The position numbers and the translations under genes were made by a program. DNA of 32,533 bases from a virus. Location of the stretch: positions 1-32,533 of IMG/VR virus record IMGVR_UViG_3300034073_000475; one strand, written 5' to 3'. Shown piece after piece: positions 8,576 to 16,522 of this stretch; position 1 is the first letter of the stretch; the number at the start of each line of letters is the position of its first letter. Below the pieces are notes generated by a model. The model worked only from the letters and a program-made list of their open reading frames with translations. It did no database searches and was not told where the DNA came from.

Positions 8576-9525
8576 TAGAACAGGAGACCGCCCAAGCCAC
8601 CAAGGATTGCACCTGTTGTAGCGTAGCCGCTAGGGTTAGTAGGTGTCACACCAAACATACCGCCAAGTTGTGATCCAAGGATACCGCCACCTAATGCCTG
8701 ACCTAACCGATTTGTCTGGGCTTGCGGGATGTTCTGATACTGAGATGCACCTAGAGGCGTACCGTAGACAGAAGACAAGAAGCCCTGCAACTGCTGGTAG
8801 GGAGCCTGTTGACCAAACTGGAATCTAGCCATTTCTTCTTGTAAGGGTTGAGCCGCAATAGCCTCCCTAGCCGCACCAATCTGCCCCAACTGCTGAGAAG
8901 GCAGGAACTGTTGCTGGTAGAACTGAGGGGCCAATCTAGCGGCCTCTAACTGTGCGCCTATAGCCTGTTGCTGGATGCCACGCTCTCGTGCGTAGTCTGC
9001 CGCAGCCAATTGAGCAGCAACATCACCTATAGCCCGACTTGCCGCCTCTTGTGCCTGACCCGTAGCACGAGCCATAGCACCTGAACCATACCGACCAGCC
9101 GCAGAGTATTGCGAGGCAATAGTAGGCATCGTCTGTTCCGCAAACTGAGTGGCAATGGGTCGAGTAGCACTCTCAATCACACTCTGAAGGTAAGGGGAGC
9201 CACCTAAGAACGCCCCGCCCGCAGTTTCACCTAGTTGCCTAAGTCCACCCATGTAAGCCTCTTGTGAGGCTGTGAGGGCTGGCTGTGCGGCTCTAGCAAG
9301 CTCTTCTTGTTGCTGTAAAGCCGCAAGCGTCTGCTCGGAAGGAGCAACATAAGTCTGACCAGGGAAGAACTGTGGCCCAGGCCCGAAAAAGAGTTGCTCT
9401 GCCCGTTGCAGTCCAAGCTCTAAGTAGGGCTGTAAGCGTGGGTCTATCCGAGACTCACCGCTAGGCGCACCGCGCAGGGCTGGAAGGCCATAGTCAGGAA
9501 ATTGGGGTGTCATTGGTTCAGCCAT
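8575..9525 (-). CDS. Candidate ejection/tail protein with Gln-Ala helical core
   Basis: 316 aa. The N-terminus is Pro-rich (QFPDYGLPALRG), and residues 70-250 form a long Ala/Gln/Glu helix with the recurrent pattern SQYSAAGRYGSGAMARATG near 138-156. The end is glycine-rich and hydrophobic (AILGGLGGLLF). Such YSAAGRYGSG proteins are frequent next to DNA-transfer genes in podoviruses. The final stop overlaps the start of the next gene by one base. Role inferred from position. Confidence 0.6.
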   Translation of the reverse strand: MAEPMTPQFPDYGLPALRGAPSGESRIDPRLQPYLELGLQRAEQLFFGPGPQFFPGQTYVAPSEQTLAALQQQEELARAAQPALTASQEAYMGGLRQLGETAGGAFLGGSPYLQSVIESATRPIATQFAEQTMPTIASQYSAAGRYGSGAMARATGQAQEAASRAIGDVAAQLAAADYARERGIQQQAIGAQLEAARLAPQFYQQQFLPSQQLGQIGAAREAIAAQPLQEEMARFQFGQQAPYQQLQGFLSSVYGTPLGASQYQNIPQAQTNRLGQALGGGILGSQLGGMFGVTPTNPSGYATTGAILGGLGGLLF

Positions 9526-9529
9526 AGTT

Positions 9530-10312
9530 TTATCCCACTAAGATGTAAGCGTAAGTTTTGTTTGCCGTGTCGTTGGCGTAATGCGATATAACCGCAGATC
9601 CATTCGTTTGCGAACTCACATAAATATTAGAGTAGGCAAGCGGAGAGACCAGTTTTACTACGATAGATGCCGCAGGGATGGCAGGTCTTGGAACCCCATT
9701 GTCTGCCGCAAAGTGTTCTAAAGTCACATCGGTAGAACTTACCGAACCCGCAACCTCTATGTAATCACCCGCGTTACAGGTAATTAGAGTTTCGTAAGTC
9801 GCAACAATATGAGAAGGCTCTGTAGCCGACTTCCGTATGGGCATAAAGTACCGCTTACCAGAATTGGCAATGTCTGTACCGCTCTTGCGTAACCAAATGT
9901 CTGCGTACTCTGCCGCATTACTCAAACTTGTAAGTTGTAACGAATACTGCACAGAATAAGTTCCCGCGTTCCTGATATTTACCCGCGTGGTATTACTCAG
10001 ATAAACCCCAGAAGACTTATCTGTGGTGTCCCACTCTACAAGCGCAGAGGTTCCCGTACTTGGTGCGGTCTGGTCAGTATTGTTGGAAAACTCACCAAAC
10101 GGAGAAGCATCTGCTTCTGCCGCATCCGAGAAGGGCAATATAACAATCTTGGTATCAGGAGATATACGCTCGTCCACCAGAGATGTGGTTGTAGCGTTTC
10201 CCGTGTTAAGCGTAATCGTGCCTGTGTTATTCGTCTTGCCGTTAATGACGAAATTCAGGATCTCCGCAACCTCTCTGGGAGTCCCGCCTTGCGGAGGCAG
10301 TCTACGGAACAT
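9530..10312 (-). CDS. Virion protein with C1q/TNF-like jelly roll
   Basis: 260 aa. Residues about 15-60 form a small beta domain (NFVINGKTNNTGTITLN). Residues about 110-205 carry a jelly-roll pattern: YSVQYSLQLTS, ADIWLRKSGTDIANSG and YETLITCNAGDYIEV, which is characteristic of C1q-like domains on marine phage fibres and decorations. The ATG directly follows the TAA of the gp10-like gene (TAAATG). It could be a head or tail decoration that binds sugars; this is inference from the fold pattern. Confidence 0.6.
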   Translation of the reverse strand: MFRRLPPQGGTPREVAEILNFVINGKTNNTGTITLNTGNATTTSLVDERISPDTKIVILPFSDAAEADASPFGEFSNNTDQTAPSTGTSALVEWDTTDKSSGVYLSNTTRVNIRNAGTYSVQYSLQLTSLSNAAEYADIWLRKSGTDIANSGKRYFMPIRKSATEPSHIVATYETLITCNAGDYIEVAGSVSSTDVTLEHFAADNGVPRPAIPAASIVVKLVSPLAYSNIYVSSQTNGSAVISHYANDTANKTYAYILVG

Positions 10313-11737
10313 TTATCGCATCCCCGCAGGCTGAATATCTATGTCCACCCCAATCGCAGTTGTCCAACTTCCAGAGGGAATAACCCGAAGCCTATGATAC
10401 CTGCCTACCGACCTAATTCCAACCCTATTGTCAGAATCTGCCGCAACTGCGGTATTAAAGTTGGGCGTATCAGATAACAGGAATCGAGAGGCCACAGACA
10501 CACTCGCAGAGCCACCGTCTACAATCGGTTTGGCAAGCGTCACCATAGTCGTATTGTTGTCTGCGTTTATTTCGTTTGTGACAATGCTGGCCTCTTTAGG
10601 ATTACCTGTAAACGAGACCACAGCAGGGCCACGAGTGCCGCCAAAGACCATCTTGCCGCCAATCCATTGTCTGGAGTCTAAAGAGATGCCTAAAGCGTCT
10701 ATGGAGGCGTTGTAGGTATCTAAGCCTTCTAAGGTCACACCAGGCGTACTAAAAGACGCTACACGGTCTACGGTTGTCTCTGCGTAGCTCCACCGTTTAG
10801 TAGGGAGGTGGTACATAAGTAAGTAGTAAGACTCATCGTTAGAAGGATAGCCCCAGACAATAAGATTCTTGATAGGATCTACAGCCGCAGACATGGTGGA
10901 CAGGCTGGACTCATTTACAGTCTCAAAGAAGAAACGATCTACCTTCTCCGCACCGATTCCTACCACCTGCTCACCATTACAAGCGTAGAACCCGTCATCA
11001 GATAAGAAGTAGGTAATACCCTGCCATTGGATAACGGATTGAGACTCGTAACAGCCGAGATTCCTAGAAATGTTGTCAAACTGGAATACGAGAGGAGTCC
11101 CAACATAGGACATCCTCTGAATACTGCGCTCTAACAGTACGAGGCCAAACTCACCGCCTGTAATCCCACGGATTTCACCGCCATCAGGGATCGTCTGAGA
11201 GTCCGACTGAGTCACCGCAGAAGAGGCCCAAGTATTAGGATTGTTAATGCCAGACCAGATAACCTCATTCGTTGCGGTTCCAGTATTACCTGCCACAACA
11301 AAGTCTCGGACAACTGTTACAAACTTGGCTATAGGTGCAGAAGCGTCCAGATCCGCAAACATGGTACTTGCGCTCATGTCGTAATACTGGAGCGTATTTG
11401 CACCATTAGCCGCGATAACATAGCTTCCAAACTGGGTAAACTTCCAGTTCTCTGTTGTCGTATAAGTCGTACCCGACACATCATCCATGCTTAGATCTGT
11501 GGAATCCAACAGGAACAGTTTTGTAGAACCGCCCGCAAATACTTTTGTGGTAGAGACCGTCTTAGCAGCAACCACGCTATTTAGATCCTCAGAAGCGTCA
11601 CCAGAGACCTCTACGGCATCAGGAAAAGGCCCGTAGCCTACTGCTTTAGGGTAGACATTCTTAGCCTCTTGCAACGCCCCTATAAGCCCTGGCTGGTCGG
11701 GTAGCCACTCTGTAAATTGAACTGTAGTTCTAGCCAT
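10313..11737 (-). CDS. P22 gp10-like DNA stabilisation / tail hub protein
   Basis: 474 aa, nearly all beta. The order is a QFTEWLPDQPGL start, AKNVYPKAVGYGPFPD, then repeated beta segments containing VIWSGINNPNTW, GGEFGLVLLERSIQRMSY and YLLMYHLPTKRWSY. This arrangement is that of the phage stabilisation family (beta-propeller-like), which caps the portal-adaptor and holds packaged DNA. It lies downstream of the adaptor gene, as in P22 (gp4 before gp10). It overlaps the preceding gene by 8 bases. Confidence 0.7.
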   Translation of the reverse strand: MARTTVQFTEWLPDQPGLIGALQEAKNVYPKAVGYGPFPDAVEVSGDASEDLNSVVAAKTVSTTKVFAGGSTKLFLLDSTDLSMDDVSGTTYTTTENWKFTQFGSYVIAANGANTLQYYDMSASTMFADLDASAPIAKFVTVVRDFVVAGNTGTATNEVIWSGINNPNTWASSAVTQSDSQTIPDGGEIRGITGGEFGLVLLERSIQRMSYVGTPLVFQFDNISRNLGCYESQSVIQWQGITYFLSDDGFYACNGEQVVGIGAEKVDRFFFETVNESSLSTMSAAVDPIKNLIVWGYPSNDESYYLLMYHLPTKRWSYAETTVDRVASFSTPGVTLEGLDTYNASIDALGISLDSRQWIGGKMVFGGTRGPAVVSFTGNPKEASIVTNEINADNNTTMVTLAKPIVDGGSASVSVASRFLLSDTPNFNTAVAADSDNRVGIRSVGRYHRLRVIPSGSWTTAIGVDIDIQPAGMR

Positions 11738-12320
11738 TTTGCGCCCAAGTGTTAGAACCCGCAGTTACAGGAGTCCAAGTATTAGAACCCGCTGTTACTG
11801 GTGTCCATGTATTTGTTTCTTCTGCCACATCCGACCACTCTTGACCGTAAATGTAGCCAGAACCCGATAAAGCCCCTGTAGCCTGTAAAGCCGCAACAGA
11901 GGAGAAGGTTATAGATGGAAGGATAATAAGCTCACCACTTCCAAGCACAAAGGCAACCGCAGTTTCCTCTAGTCCCCCAAAAGCAGAGAGCGTTCCCTCT
12001 CCGAGAATGCTTCCAGAACTTGTTCTAATTCTTGTTGCGGAGCCTGTGGCTGTGCCAACTCCCGCGATAAATCCCTCAACTGTGCGCGTTCTCTCTGCTG
12101 ACGATGCGAGTACTCCTGATCCCGCAACATCCGCTGCTCCTGCCGCCTCATAGTTTGCTTGCGCCTGTGCTGTTCCTTCACCTGTAATTGCCCCAGAAAA
12201 CTCTAGGATACAAGTATCTGCGGAATCCCAAATAGGCGAGTCAAGCGTAATCTCAATAGAGTCAATCGTGCCAAACAGGTCAAGATCGTCTATAGACCAC
12301 GGCCCGCATTGGTCAGCCAT
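11730..12320 (-). CDS. Structural protein with C-terminal TW repeats
   Basis: 196 aa. The N-terminus (DQCGPWSIDDLDLFGTIDSI) is followed by Gly/Ala/Ser/Thr-rich short beta repeats (SGVLASSAER, GFIAGVGTATGSA, GSILGEGTLSAFG). It ends in two near-identical copies of NTWTPVTAGS plus a partial NTWAQNG. At the DNA level the copies are about 30 bp each and partly diverged. Function unknown. Its place between a small tail-type protein and the stabilisation protein makes it a virion component. The family is not recognised. Confidence 0.65.
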   Translation of the reverse strand: MADQCGPWSIDDLDLFGTIDSIEITLDSPIWDSADTCILEFSGAITGEGTAQAQANYEAAGAADVAGSGVLASSAERTRTVEGFIAGVGTATGSATRIRTSSGSILGEGTLSAFGGLEETAVAFVLGSGELIILPSITFSSVAALQATGALSGSGYIYGQEWSDVAEETNTWTPVTAGSNTWTPVTAGSNTWAQNG

Positions 12321-12707
12321 TTAGTCAAGCTCGGCAGTAAGGTTTCCAGTCGGGATCTTAAAGATGTCACCCGTCTCAATCGTCTTGGAGGTCGTTAACT
12401 CTGTGTGCATAAGCAGATTCCCAGAGGTCAGCGCATCCAAGATGCCAATGTGCGAAATCGTTCCCCAGTTAGCCGTAGCTTGAGGAAAGGTCACATCAGC
12501 GTCTGAAGTCACAATGCCCGCAGAGGCAGTCGTCACCGCAAGAACCTGGCGAGCATAAGAGCCACCAGAGACTTCTGTGCCTGAGTTGTCATCAGCAGGG
12601 TCAGAAGTATAGAGACCGACATAAACGGTTGTTGGGGAGGTGTAGCTCGTGCCACGCAGAACATGGTCTAGAAGTTTGTTTTCTAGGTAATCGGATAATT
12701 CAGCCAT
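12321..12707 (-). CDS. Phage Gp80-like tail/decoration protein
   Basis: 128 aa. The pattern YLENKLLDHVLRGTSYTSP, VYVGLYTSDP, GTEVSGGSYARQ, FPQATANWGTI and GILDALTSGNLL is a widespread small phage protein family annotated as tail fibre or Gp80-like decoration. Strong match by pattern across the full length. It is encoded between the adaptor and the beta-rich structural proteins. Exact location on the virion is not shown by the sequence. Confidence 0.72.
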   Translation of the reverse strand: MAELSDYLENKLLDHVLRGTSYTSPTTVYVGLYTSDPADDNSGTEVSGGSYARQVLAVTTASAGIVTSDADVTFPQATANWGTISHIGILDALTSGNLLMHTELTTSKTIETGDIFKIPTGNLTAELD

Positions 12708-12716
12708 TTGTCACTC

Positions 12717-13337
12717 CTAGCGAGAGGTTACAGACATAGTAAGTGGAACCCCTGCATATTCAGAGGTGTTGTCAGACTCAGAAAGAGAAGAAACTGCGTT
12801 TTGGTATAGCTGGCTCCAAACCTGTAGCCGCGCATCATTCATCAGATACGGTTCGGCCTCCAACAATGCCCCATACAGCAAAGCATCAGGACAGTTCGCC
12901 ATAAACTCGTTACTGGGGTTGGAATCCGATAAGGCCGCAGGCTTTGCGTAGTAAAGCAGAACCAGACTGTAATTGGTATCAGGAATCGGAGCCAATTCAA
13001 ACTCTGACCCCTTCTGTGTGTAGAAGTTGGGCAACCCAGACTCAGCCGCCCTAGCATCCCGCGTAAAAGCGGAGGGTGATAAATAAGAGAGACTTCTGCG
13101 TGGGTTTTGGTCTATATAGAAATCACGAACAGCAAGAAAGTCGCTTGGGAGACCCACCGTATTGTCCCCGCCTGTGGTGGACGAGGTTACGGTTTTTAGC
13201 ATCTGCCGCAGTCTTAACTGGCGGGCAAGACGGATCTCCGCAAGGGTAATAAAGTCAGGAATAACGCTACTTAGATCGCTTCTTCCTAGATAGTTTGCGA
13301 CTGTTGTTTTGAGGTCGCTGTAGTTGGTCAGAGCCAT
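12717..13337 (-). CDS. Head-tail adaptor protein (SU10/gp4-like)
   Basis: 206 aa, mostly helical. It begins MALTNYSDLKTTVANYLGR, with DFITLAEIRLARQLRLRQM at 28-46 and GLPSDFLAVRDFYID at about 62-76. These match the phage adaptor family that docks under the portal. The C-terminal ALLYGALLEAEPYL stretch also fits. AGGA precedes the ATG. It overlaps the 3' end of the upstream glycosyltransferase gene by 71 bases, an unusually long overlap for this operon. Confidence 0.78.
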   Translation of the reverse strand: MALTNYSDLKTTVANYLGRSDLSSVIPDFITLAEIRLARQLRLRQMLKTVTSSTTGGDNTVGLPSDFLAVRDFYIDQNPRRSLSYLSPSAFTRDARAAESGLPNFYTQKGSEFELAPIPDTNYSLVLLYYAKPAALSDSNPSNEFMANCPDALLYGALLEAEPYLMNDARLQVWSQLYQNAVSSLSESDNTSEYAGVPLTMSVTSR

Positions 13338-13974
13338 TTTTTCTTTCCTGTCTTATGACTTCCCAAGAATAGGTAAATTGGCCTATGTGACCAATCTCAT
13401 TACTTAGCCCATGATCGACCCAGGTTTCAAAACCTGCATCGTGAGCCGCAATACAAAAGTGGATGTCCTCACCCAGAACCTTGTGGCCCTTTAGATCGTA
13501 GAACCAGAACCACGGTTTCTTGATGCCCTCAAATACTTTCCTCTTGACAAGCATCACTCCGCAACCAATCGCAGAGACTTGCTCGATCCCAGTCTTATCC
13601 AGACTGTCTACAGGAATCCATGTAGAGGTGTTCGTCTCAAAATCGCACTCTAGGTACTTTGCAGTAGGAGACACAGGGTAATGCCGCGTAGTCGCGTTCA
13701 CCCCAACTATGTCCTTATCGTGAGCCAGCAACCGTTCTATCGTTGTCTTGGGGAATCTCATATCCGCATCAATCCACAGAATGTAGTCCGCACCCTCTTC
13801 TAGCGCGGCTTCTGCGAGCTTGTTTCTTTGGTCGAATATCAGCGTCCCGTTGACCGTGTAGATCCCCTGTGAGCCATCTCGAAACCGAGCGTCATAGGCG
13901 CACATTGTTGCCAGGTCAAACGCAGTACCCATCATCATATCCCCGCGTGAAGGGATACAAATAGCGATTTTCAT
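13267..13974 (-). CDS. Glycosyltransferase (GT-A, family 2-like) inside the head operon
   Basis: 235 aa. It shows the IPSRG start, EGADYILWIDADMRFP with a DxD motif (D69, D71), a GCGVMLVKR segment near 138, and GEDIHFCIAAHDAG near 168. These are GT-A features (nucleotide-sugar and metal binding, acceptor acid region). There is no membrane segment. It is encoded between a capsid-associated gene and the adaptor, so its product is made with virion proteins and may glycosylate one. The last ~25 residues are basic and overlap the adaptor gene. Confidence 0.8.
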   Translation of the reverse strand: MKIAICIPSRGDMMMGTAFDLATMCAYDARFRDGSQGIYTVNGTLIFDQRNKLAEAALEEGADYILWIDADMRFPKTTIERLLAHDKDIVGVNATTRHYPVSPTAKYLECDFETNTSTWIPVDSLDKTGIEQVSAIGCGVMLVKRKVFEGIKKPWFWFYDLKGHKVLGEDIHFCIAAHDAGFETWVDHGLSNEIGHIGQFTYSWEVIRQERKNGSDQLQRPQNNSRKLSRKKRSK

Positions 13975-14297
13975 TAAATCCTCCCAGGTCGAGTTCTAAA
14001 AAAGCGTTGATCAGGATCATTTAGCCATTCCTTTAACTTCTTAGGATCGACTATATGGAAACCTTTTAGTATTCCCTTCTTGTTCAGGTCTTGGATGACC
14101 GAAAAAGGAATACTCGCAATCTTCGTAAACTCTCCCCATCTCGCCCTTTCGTCTATCTGGGCATAGGAGGCCTTGTTCTCTTCTAGGAAGGGTCTGACAT
14201 CTTGGACAGTTTCCAAGACTACATTTCCCTCTCCATCTTCGTGTGCAATCTGGGAAATTTGCGTTTCCAGGTCTTGCGAGAATAATTTCTTAGGCAT
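13974..14297 (-). CDS. Capsid-adjacent hypothetical protein
   Basis: 107 aa, charged and probably helical. N-terminus MPKKLFSQDLETQISQIAHE. Ribosome site AGGAG sits just before the ATG. A hairpin separates it from the capsid gene. Small proteins at this site, after the SU10-type capsid gene, are common and of unknown role (head completion or decoration are possibilities). It has no motif I recognise. Confidence 0.7.
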   Translation of the reverse strand: MPKKLFSQDLETQISQIAHEDGEGNVVLETVQDVRPFLEENKASYAQIDERARWGEFTKIASIPFSVIQDLNKKGILKGFHIVDPKKLKEWLNDPDQRFFRTRPGRI

Positions 14298-14310
14298 AAA
14301 ACTCCTAAAT

Positions 14311-14334
14311 TGGGGGGCAGTTACCCACCCCCCA
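14311..14334 (-). terminator. Hairpin after the capsid gene (partial terminator or mRNA stabiliser)
   Basis: TGGGGGG at 14311-14317 pairs with CCCCCCA at 14328-14334 around a 10-base loop, immediately downstream of the capsid stop. No T-run follows on the minus strand, so it more likely protects the capsid mRNA end or reduces, rather than stops, transcription into the next gene. Confidence 0.5.
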
Positions 14335-14348
14335 TTTTACAGCAATTA

Positions 14349-15326
14349 CTACTTAGTAGCGTCTAGGTCTGCAACGATACCGTGGGCTGCCTCGTTAAGA
14401 ACAGCGAGGGTAACTTCACACAGCAACTGTGAACGCTCCGAGTCACCATTGACAGCGAGGTCTTTGGTCTGGAAAGGACGCAGGTAAGCAAGTGAAGCGT
14501 ACTCAGGATCGAGAATAAGCACATCACGGTCAGCCTCAGCACCCGTGTCACGCATAAAGCGATCAGGGACAAGCTGGAGAACGCCAAAGTCCGACTGGTA
14601 CAGGTCAGCACCCGCAACAACCGTTACCTTACCAACAGAGTTGTCGGTATTGACACGGTAGGCAGCGTTACCCGTAAAGCCAGAAACCTTCTGCTTAAGA
14701 GCAGGACGCATAACAGCAAGGGTGGGCGTACCACCAGAAACGAACACCTGCTGGATAACATCCTTAAGAAGGGCTTCCGTAAAGGTACGGGTAGAGCCGT
14801 CTGTACGAGTAGAAACACCAATCGTGGTGGGGTCAACACCAGTTACGGAAGTACCGTTAACGCTGGAGTTGGTCTTGATCCACGAAAGAAGCGAACCCAT
14901 CTTACGAGCAGTCGTAGCGTTACCAGCGGTCTGGCCCTGGTTAGCAGTAATGACCTTCTCGATGTCGCGCTTGAGTTCAGCCGCAGCTTTAGCCATCTGG
15001 TAAGCCTTCTCAGACTTACGACCAGCCTTATCGGTGGCTTCCAGCGTACCCGAAACACGGATAGTTTTCTGGAGGATCTGCGTGTAGTTACCAACACGGG
15101 AAGTAGCGGCAACAGCGGCATCCGTAGCGTCAGCACCTTCTACAGCGGCATTGGCAGTAGTAGCCGCAGCCAGAGAGTCAGTCTGCCACTCGTGATACAC
15201 ATTAGTAGCCTTGCCCTTGCCGATGGACGACATAATGGGCGTGTCTTGGGGGGAGATGTCATAGATGACATCCACGAGGTCGTCGCGGATACCCACAACG
15301 GTAAATGATGAAAAGGTTGCACTCAT
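14349..15326 (-). CDS. Major capsid protein, SU10-type HK97 fold
   Basis: 325 aa. N-terminus FTVVGIRDDLVDVIYDISPQ followed by DTPIMSSIGKGKA and YHEWQTDSL, then QILQKTIRVSGT and the RDVLILDPEYASLAYLR region near 270. This is the SU10 major head protein family (DUF5309-like). Ribosome site AAGGAG is well placed. It follows a scaffold gene, as expected. The third-codon positions are smoother and more C-ending than neighbouring genes, and it has few TGCGG/CCGCA words (about three by eye), consistent with high expression. Confidence 0.88.
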   Translation of the reverse strand: MSATFSSFTVVGIRDDLVDVIYDISPQDTPIMSSIGKGKATNVYHEWQTDSLAAATTANAAVEGADATDAAVAATSRVGNYTQILQKTIRVSGTLEATDKAGRKSEKAYQMAKAAAELKRDIEKVITANQGQTAGNATTARKMGSLLSWIKTNSSVNGTSVTGVDPTTIGVSTRTDGSTRTFTEALLKDVIQQVFVSGGTPTLAVMRPALKQKVSGFTGNAAYRVNTDNSVGKVTVVAGADLYQSDFGVLQLVPDRFMRDTGAEADRDVLILDPEYASLAYLRPFQTKDLAVNGDSERSQLLCEVTLAVLNEAAHGIVADLDATK

Positions 15327-15337
15327 TTTATTGCTCC

Positions 15338-16276
15338 TTACAGGAATCGTTCAAAAATTGCCGCAGCGTCTCTAGCCCTTCCAGACTGTTTCAGACGACC
15401 ACGCATCTGTTTAACTTCTTGGGACTGTCTCGCCTCTGGCGTACTTGTCCCTGGCTTTAACATCTTGGGGGCCTGAGAAACCTTCTTATTGGCCTCTGGC
15501 TTTTTGCCCATTAGTTTGTCGTATTGCATCGCTTTATAAAGTGCCGTAATTGCCCTTGAGTCATAAGCCTGGGCCAGTTCTTGATCTGAGAACCCCAGGT
15601 TCTTTGCGTAGTTCCGCACATCTGCCTTTACTACCTGACTCTTAACTGGGTCTGCAAACTCAGGTATTGCTTCAGCCAACTTCTGAGCCTCTTGTGCAAG
15701 ATGCTGTTTAAGCCTCTCACTATGCTCTGCCTGTTGCTGTTGAGCGATCCTCTGTTGCTCGGCCCTGACTGCCGCAAGTTGCTTCTCGCGCTCCACCTGT
15801 TCAGCCACTCTCGTAGCGTAACCAATGGGGTCAGTTTCCTTCAGCGTTGCTAAATCCTCGCCCGACTCCTGCTGATTAAGCATCTGCTCGATCAGTTGTA
15901 GCCTCTGAGCGTAGGTGTCACGGAGTTTATTCGCTTCCTCAATCTTTACCCTCTCCGCTTCTATTGCTTTGCGGGTCTCGGCAATCTCTTGAGTCTTGCG
16001 CGTGTAATCAGCGGTTCTGCTGTAGCCCTTAAGAAGCTCGTCTAGCGGAACCTCGACCTCTTCCTTGCCTACCTTTACACGATAGGTGGGGGTCTGTTCC
16101 TCTATCTCTACTTCCTCGCCATCTTCATACTCTGGCTCCGCAGTTTCAACAGCCTCAGTCTCTAGTTCTTCCTGAACCTCTGGTTGGGCTTGCGCCTCCT
16201 CTGGCTCCATCATCCCTAAAAACGCATTAGCCGCTTCGCTAACTGTTTTGGCACTCCCTTGTGGGTTGGTGTCCAT
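15338..16276 (-). CDS. Scaffolding protein
   Basis: 312 aa, extremely charged. Residues 20-65 are acidic (EEAQAQPEVQEELETE..), then there is a YRVKVGKEEVEVPLDELLKGYSR region (residues 70-90) common in phage scaffolds. Residues 95-210 form a long E/K/Q/A coiled coil, and the C-terminus is basic (MRGRLKQSGRARDAAAIF). A basic C-terminal coat-binding end is typical of scaffolds. It lies directly upstream of the capsid gene. Confidence 0.82.
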   Translation of the reverse strand: MDTNPQGSAKTVSEAANAFLGMMEPEEAQAQPEVQEELETEAVETAEPEYEDGEEVEIEEQTPTYRVKVGKEEVEVPLDELLKGYSRTADYTRKTQEIAETRKAIEAERVKIEEANKLRDTYAQRLQLIEQMLNQQESGEDLATLKETDPIGYATRVAEQVEREKQLAAVRAEQQRIAQQQQAEHSERLKQHLAQEAQKLAEAIPEFADPVKSQVVKADVRNYAKNLGFSDQELAQAYDSRAITALYKAMQYDKLMGKKPEANKKVSQAPKMLKPGTSTPEARQSQEVKQMRGRLKQSGRARDAAAIFERFL

Positions 16277-16291
16277 ACACTACTCCTATGG

Positions 16292-16522
16292 TTAAAAAAC
16301 CTTCCAGCGTTTCCTCTCTACCAACTTGTCATCAGCGATAGAGCGAATGGACGCTATAAATTCATCCAGTACCCGCAGCTTGAGGTAATTCATTTCCCTT
16401 ACCTCTACATCCTCTGCGTTACTGTTAACAATGTTGCTAATATACAACGATCGTTGTTTTTCCACAACATCTAGGAAAAACTCGTCTTGTAGGTAGGCTT
16501 GCGCCCGTTCTGCGTTGTTCAA
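16292..16522 (-). CDS. Small helical protein between portal and scaffold
   Basis: 76 aa. The sequence is helical and amphipathic (AERAQAYLQDEFFLDVVEKQ, LRVLDEFIASIRSIADD). Its ATG overlaps the portal stop (ATGA). Proteins of this size with the I-x-S-I-A-D-D pattern commonly sit beside the portal gene in SU10-type head modules. The role is unknown. Confidence 0.7.
   Translation of the reverse strand: MNNAERAQAYLQDEFFLDVVEKQRSLYISNIVNSNAEDVEVREMNYLKLRVLDEFIASIRSIADDKLVERKRWKVF

Noticed and set aside
14843-15322. Leu/Arg-rich minus ORFs within the capsid gene
   Set aside because: Alternate-frame reading of the capsid gene; composition dominated by L, R, S and T from codon bias.
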